In this document: piece after piece, positions 57,901 to 60,000 of the stretch
Layout of the letters: the number at the start of each line of letters is the position of its first letter
Numbering within the stretch: the first letter of the stretch is position 1
Assembly: GCF_001949145.1 (NCBI RefSeq)
Contig: NW_019091424.1
Span: forward strand, 1,079,069 to 1,139,068
Source: Acanthaster planci
Lineage: Eukaryota; Echinodermata; Asteroidea; Valvatida; Acanthasteridae
Length of the DNA: 60,000 bases
Direction: 5' to 3'
Position numbers and translations under genes: made by a program
Notes under the pieces: generated by a model
Database searches by the model: none
What the model saw: the letters and a program-made list of their open reading frames with translations, nothing else
What the model was told of the DNA's origin: nothing

Positions 57901-58975
57901 GGATGTGTCTCTTGGCCTCCTTAACGCGAAAGAAACCTGCAATCCGTTCAAAGGCGTGGCCAAACTGCCAAGCAACCGTTTCTAGGGTTCAGAGAGGACA
58001 AAAGAATTTTTTGAACATGTTTCCTCTAACTAATCGAAATGGTGTTTTTAGCCTTTCTCTGCAGCATACGATAAAAAAGGCTGATGTTCGATGTTAGCCC
58101 AAAAAGGAAACTGGATTTTGTGGAGCGGTGTTTCAGAAGTTTTCTTGTCTATTTTAGCGCTCTGTGCTTACTCATGGCTTACCTTTGTTCCTGTCAGCTT
58201 GTCGTGACTCAAGCAGGCAAGGTGGTACTGCAATGTACAACAGAACAACTCCGAGTGTAATACAAAGTGCTGCGTAGACTGGTGCGAATCCCAAGGAGTC
58301 TACGGCGTACCCAACGCCAAACTGCACACAAGCCACACCCAGCATCGCGGTGCCGGCCATCACCACAAAGCGAAGAGTGCGCTGTTTCTCCCTGGTGATG
58401 TCGGCGATGTAGGCGTACACAAGAGTGGAGACGAGGATCCTGTTGCCTGTCAGGCCTTGCAGAGCTTCCCCGACAAAGAGTACGTAGCGAGGCAGGTCCA
58501 GGGAGGTTGCCGCGAGGTACACCGCGCAGTTAGCGAGAATGCCGGCGCAGCAGACGAAAAGCGGAACCTTGCGTCCGTAGTTGTCGCTCCAGGCGCTTAT
58601 GACGGGCGTGGTAAGTGCTGCCAACCCGAAGGCACACAGCTGGAGGTACATCGCCCAGAGCGACGTCTCTGACTGTATCTCCTGCTGTAACTGGTAGGCC
58701 GGATCAGAGGCATTGCTGGTGCAGGATTGATTGAGATGGCTCCCGTTTCCGCCTCGGTCTCGGGTGATTAAACTCTGCAGGTATTCCACACTTATCATTT
58801 GGTGAACACTGACGGCGGTCATGGCCACTATCACCACCGGTTCGACCGTTATCCATCGCCTGCTTGCCCGGAGCCGACTGTCTGTCCACTCGCTCTCTAC
58901 CTCACCATCCTCGTTTCTAGAAGTCAAAAGACGATCCTTTTCGGACTGAAATCTACTCATTCTGTCTGTAACCAC
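54758..58975 (-). CDS. SLC46-type major facilitator (proton-coupled folate transporter-like), 7 exons
   Basis: Seven minus-strand exons (58975-58183, 57936-57851, 57146-57041, 56239-56108, 55814-55677, 55449-55293, 54947-54758) join to a 533-residue protein ending in TAG. The first exon carries six membrane helices, with the MFS loop 2-3 motif SAWSDNYGRKVP and three N-glycosylation sequons (NGS, NQS, NAS) in the first external loop, as in the SLC46 family. Exons 2-6 supply helices 7-12, and the DEQG and FFPGLTFL segments match SLC46 members. The last exon is a hydrophilic acidic tail rich in Glu, Asp and Ser. SLC46 proteins move folates, thyroid hormone or muropeptide-type solutes; the substrate here cannot be told. 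Translation starts at ATG 58975, with a second in-frame Met five codons later. It converges on the receptor gene. Confidence 0.9.
55293..55449 (-). CDS. SLC46-like exon 6: TM11 and TM12
   Basis: 157 nt, phase 1 to 2, encoding VALGIVTVIGNVSLFAAPLV, the CNATFAATVEFFPG loop and LTFLALAGASVIPVLLI. FFPG before the last helix is an SLC46 hallmark. The acceptor is GTGTTGCAG and the donor CAT|GTAAGT. Confidence 0.9.
55677..55814 (-). CDS. SLC46-like exon 5: TM10 and DEQG loop
   Basis: 138 nt, phase 1 to 1, encoding FSCRYWIIFNPLYASLTG and GCLRSLAGTILSAIVSKAV followed by SGDEQG. The start was placed at a TAG acceptor (CCTTCAATGGTAG) because it matches the phase of exon 4. A nicer-looking TTTTCGTGCAG 13 bp further in would break the frame. 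The SLC46 motif LRSxLSKxVxxxEQG appears with extra residues between LRS and SK. Confidence 0.72.
56108..56239 (-). CDS. SLC46-like exon 4: TM9
   Basis: 132 nt, phase 1 to 1, encoding ILVGGATLPRCFKEEFVLYI, CCASYLSYNLITGLV and STELLFVG. The acceptor is TTGTATTCCCAG and the donor GTTG|GTAAGG. It fits the TM8-TM9 hairpin of the family. Confidence 0.88.
57041..57146 (-). CDS. SLC46-like exon 3: TM7-TM8 loop and TM8
   Basis: 106 nt, phase 0 to 1, encoding GASVIVILYVMTAPICWSPV and then TVGTYTAVSLTSMCFG. The W-S-P-x-x-V-G-x-Y segment matches the SLC46 GWSSTLVGYY-type motif before TM8. The acceptor is TTTTGTCAG and the donor TTTG|GTAAAG. The frame stays open for about 0.5 kb upstream of the acceptor; I read that as intron. 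Confidence 0.88.
57851..57936 (-). CDS. SLC46-like exon 2: TM7
   Basis: 86 nt, phase 1 to 0, encoding FFRVKEAKRHIRLVLLSAIS and then FITRFLYE. The acceptor GGATTGCAG was chosen over an upstream TTGGCAG because only the former keeps the frame open. The donor is GAG|GTAAGA. Confidence 0.88.
58183..58975 (-). CDS. SLC46-like exon 1: N-terminus and TM1-6
   Basis: 793 nt ending in phase 1 at donor AAAG|GTAAGC. A 40-residue charged cytosolic N-terminus precedes TM1 (VEPVVIVAMTAVSVHQM). The glycosylated loop, TM2, the SDNYGRKVP motif and TM3-6 follow (YVLFVGEALQGLTGNRI in TM4, FAPVYAALCITLGVVLLYI in TM6). One large exon for the whole N-terminal half is typical of SLC46 genes. Confidence 0.95.
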
Positions 58976-60000
58976 TCAGTCAATGTGCGTGCATATGAAT
59001 AAAGAGCAATGTGGGTTGAAATTGGGAGTAGTCGAAAAAGAAAAACTGCCGTGAACAGAGTGGTATAAGCTTTATTACCGACTGTAAACGCACAAGAACT
59101 TTAATCAGACCACATCAGATTTACTGAGCTGGGTATCAGGCGTCTGGTGGTGAGTTTATCCTCAGGAAATGTCACAGGGAAGTTTTACAAAGCCATACTG
59201 GGCAAAAGGAACGATGGACCTTGGCAGGAGAGGACTATGTTTCGTTGGCATTGTGTTAATATACCTCATGGCGTGATTGGACTACCCTAGAATTATAAAG
59301 ACCTGTCTATCCATAAGCTGGCCTCGATGATTGAAGAGGGTCTCAACATTATTTACAGAGGAGATATAGTTATACTGGGACCGACACTGAATTTTAATGA
59401 GTCCAAAAGTACCCAATTCTTTATTGCAATCAATGTTCACTGTCCAAAACCGAAATTTTCGGACTTGCATAGTTATGTTGATATCAGATAAAGAGTGTGT
59501 AAGGTCCGCTTGAATTGAGAGATAATGGGCGACTTGAGATCAACCTTTCACAACGCACGACCGTTTTGTGTAGAAATGTACTACCCGCACTTGTGCGTAA
59601 GCCTGTGTCTGAATCTATAGACTAGAATCTAGGGCTCCATTCCGTTGGAAATACGCGGAAACGCGCATACAGTCCGCCCAGAGCTAAAGTGCACCTTCAC
59701 CGGCGAAAGAAAGACAGACGGTACCAAGTTTTCCAACTGGGTTCTCAAACGGTTTCATCATGTTGAAACTGTCTTACAGTGTGTTAATAAAATCTGGTGT
59801 CAACATTAAGTTGTAAATTCTACAATGGGTTTTAATCTAAGGAGTTAATACATGAAATATGACTGTTGATTGGTTGATTAAATCAATTGGCATGGGGTCG
59901 AAACTGAAGGGAATAATTATTGCATCCATTGTACAAGTATGTTTATAAGAATCAGCACGACTTAAAACTCAGAATTGCAATGAAGAGGTGACTAAACTTT
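58976..60000. other. Upstream flank of the SLC46-like gene
   Basis: Should contain the 5' UTR and promoter. I see no convincing TATA element, exon or repeat. An untranslated first exon may lie here or beyond the window. Confidence 0.5.

Overview
The window is animal nuclear DNA. Two protein-coding genes are split into short exons with GT-AG junctions, introns reach almost 9 kb, and interspersed repeats are abundant. There are no operons or bacterial signals. The exons resemble bilaterian neuronal and transporter genes. A marine invertebrate, perhaps a deuterostome such as an echinoderm, hemichordate or lancelet, is my best guess; that rests on the general look of the repeats and an excess of the palindrome TAGGCCTA, and is weak.

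Layout. 1-24524: no coding exon found. It holds foldback elements, dispersed repeats, a 21-bp tandem array, a degenerate tandem array and pyrimidine-rich simple repeats. It is probably upstream sequence or a long 5' intron of the next gene. 24525-51743 (+): 17 exons of a metabotropic GABA-B receptor gene of subunit-2 type, giving 912 continuous codons plus stop. They run from inside the ligand-binding lobe, through seven membrane helices and a C-terminal coiled coil, to a long Ser/Pro/Asn-rich tail. The exon or exons for the signal peptide and about the first 100 residues are missing. 51744-54757: 3' UTR and convergent intergenic DNA with a tRNA-derived SINE and a foldback element. 54758-58975 (-): seven exons of a complete 533-residue major facilitator transporter of SLC46 (proton-coupled folate transporter-like) type. 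58976-60000: upstream flank of that gene, nothing recognised.

Mobile DNA. The receptor introns carry a 2.2-kb Tc1-like transposon with about 200-bp terminal inverted repeats and a decayed transposase. It is interrupted by an antisense LINE 3' fragment and ends only 29 bp before a splice acceptor. They also hold a near-perfect 216-bp foldback MITE starting 21 bp after a splice donor, a 290-bp foldback element, an element with two divergent tRNA-like promoters, and several smaller families repeated elsewhere in the window.

The two genes converge and need not work together. One is a Gi/o-coupled neurotransmitter receptor subunit, the other a membrane solute carrier. I found no clearly new gene system. 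The most unusual signals are the density and variety of foldback elements, their closeness to splice sites, and an in-frame, stop-free 93-bp intron in the receptor tail.
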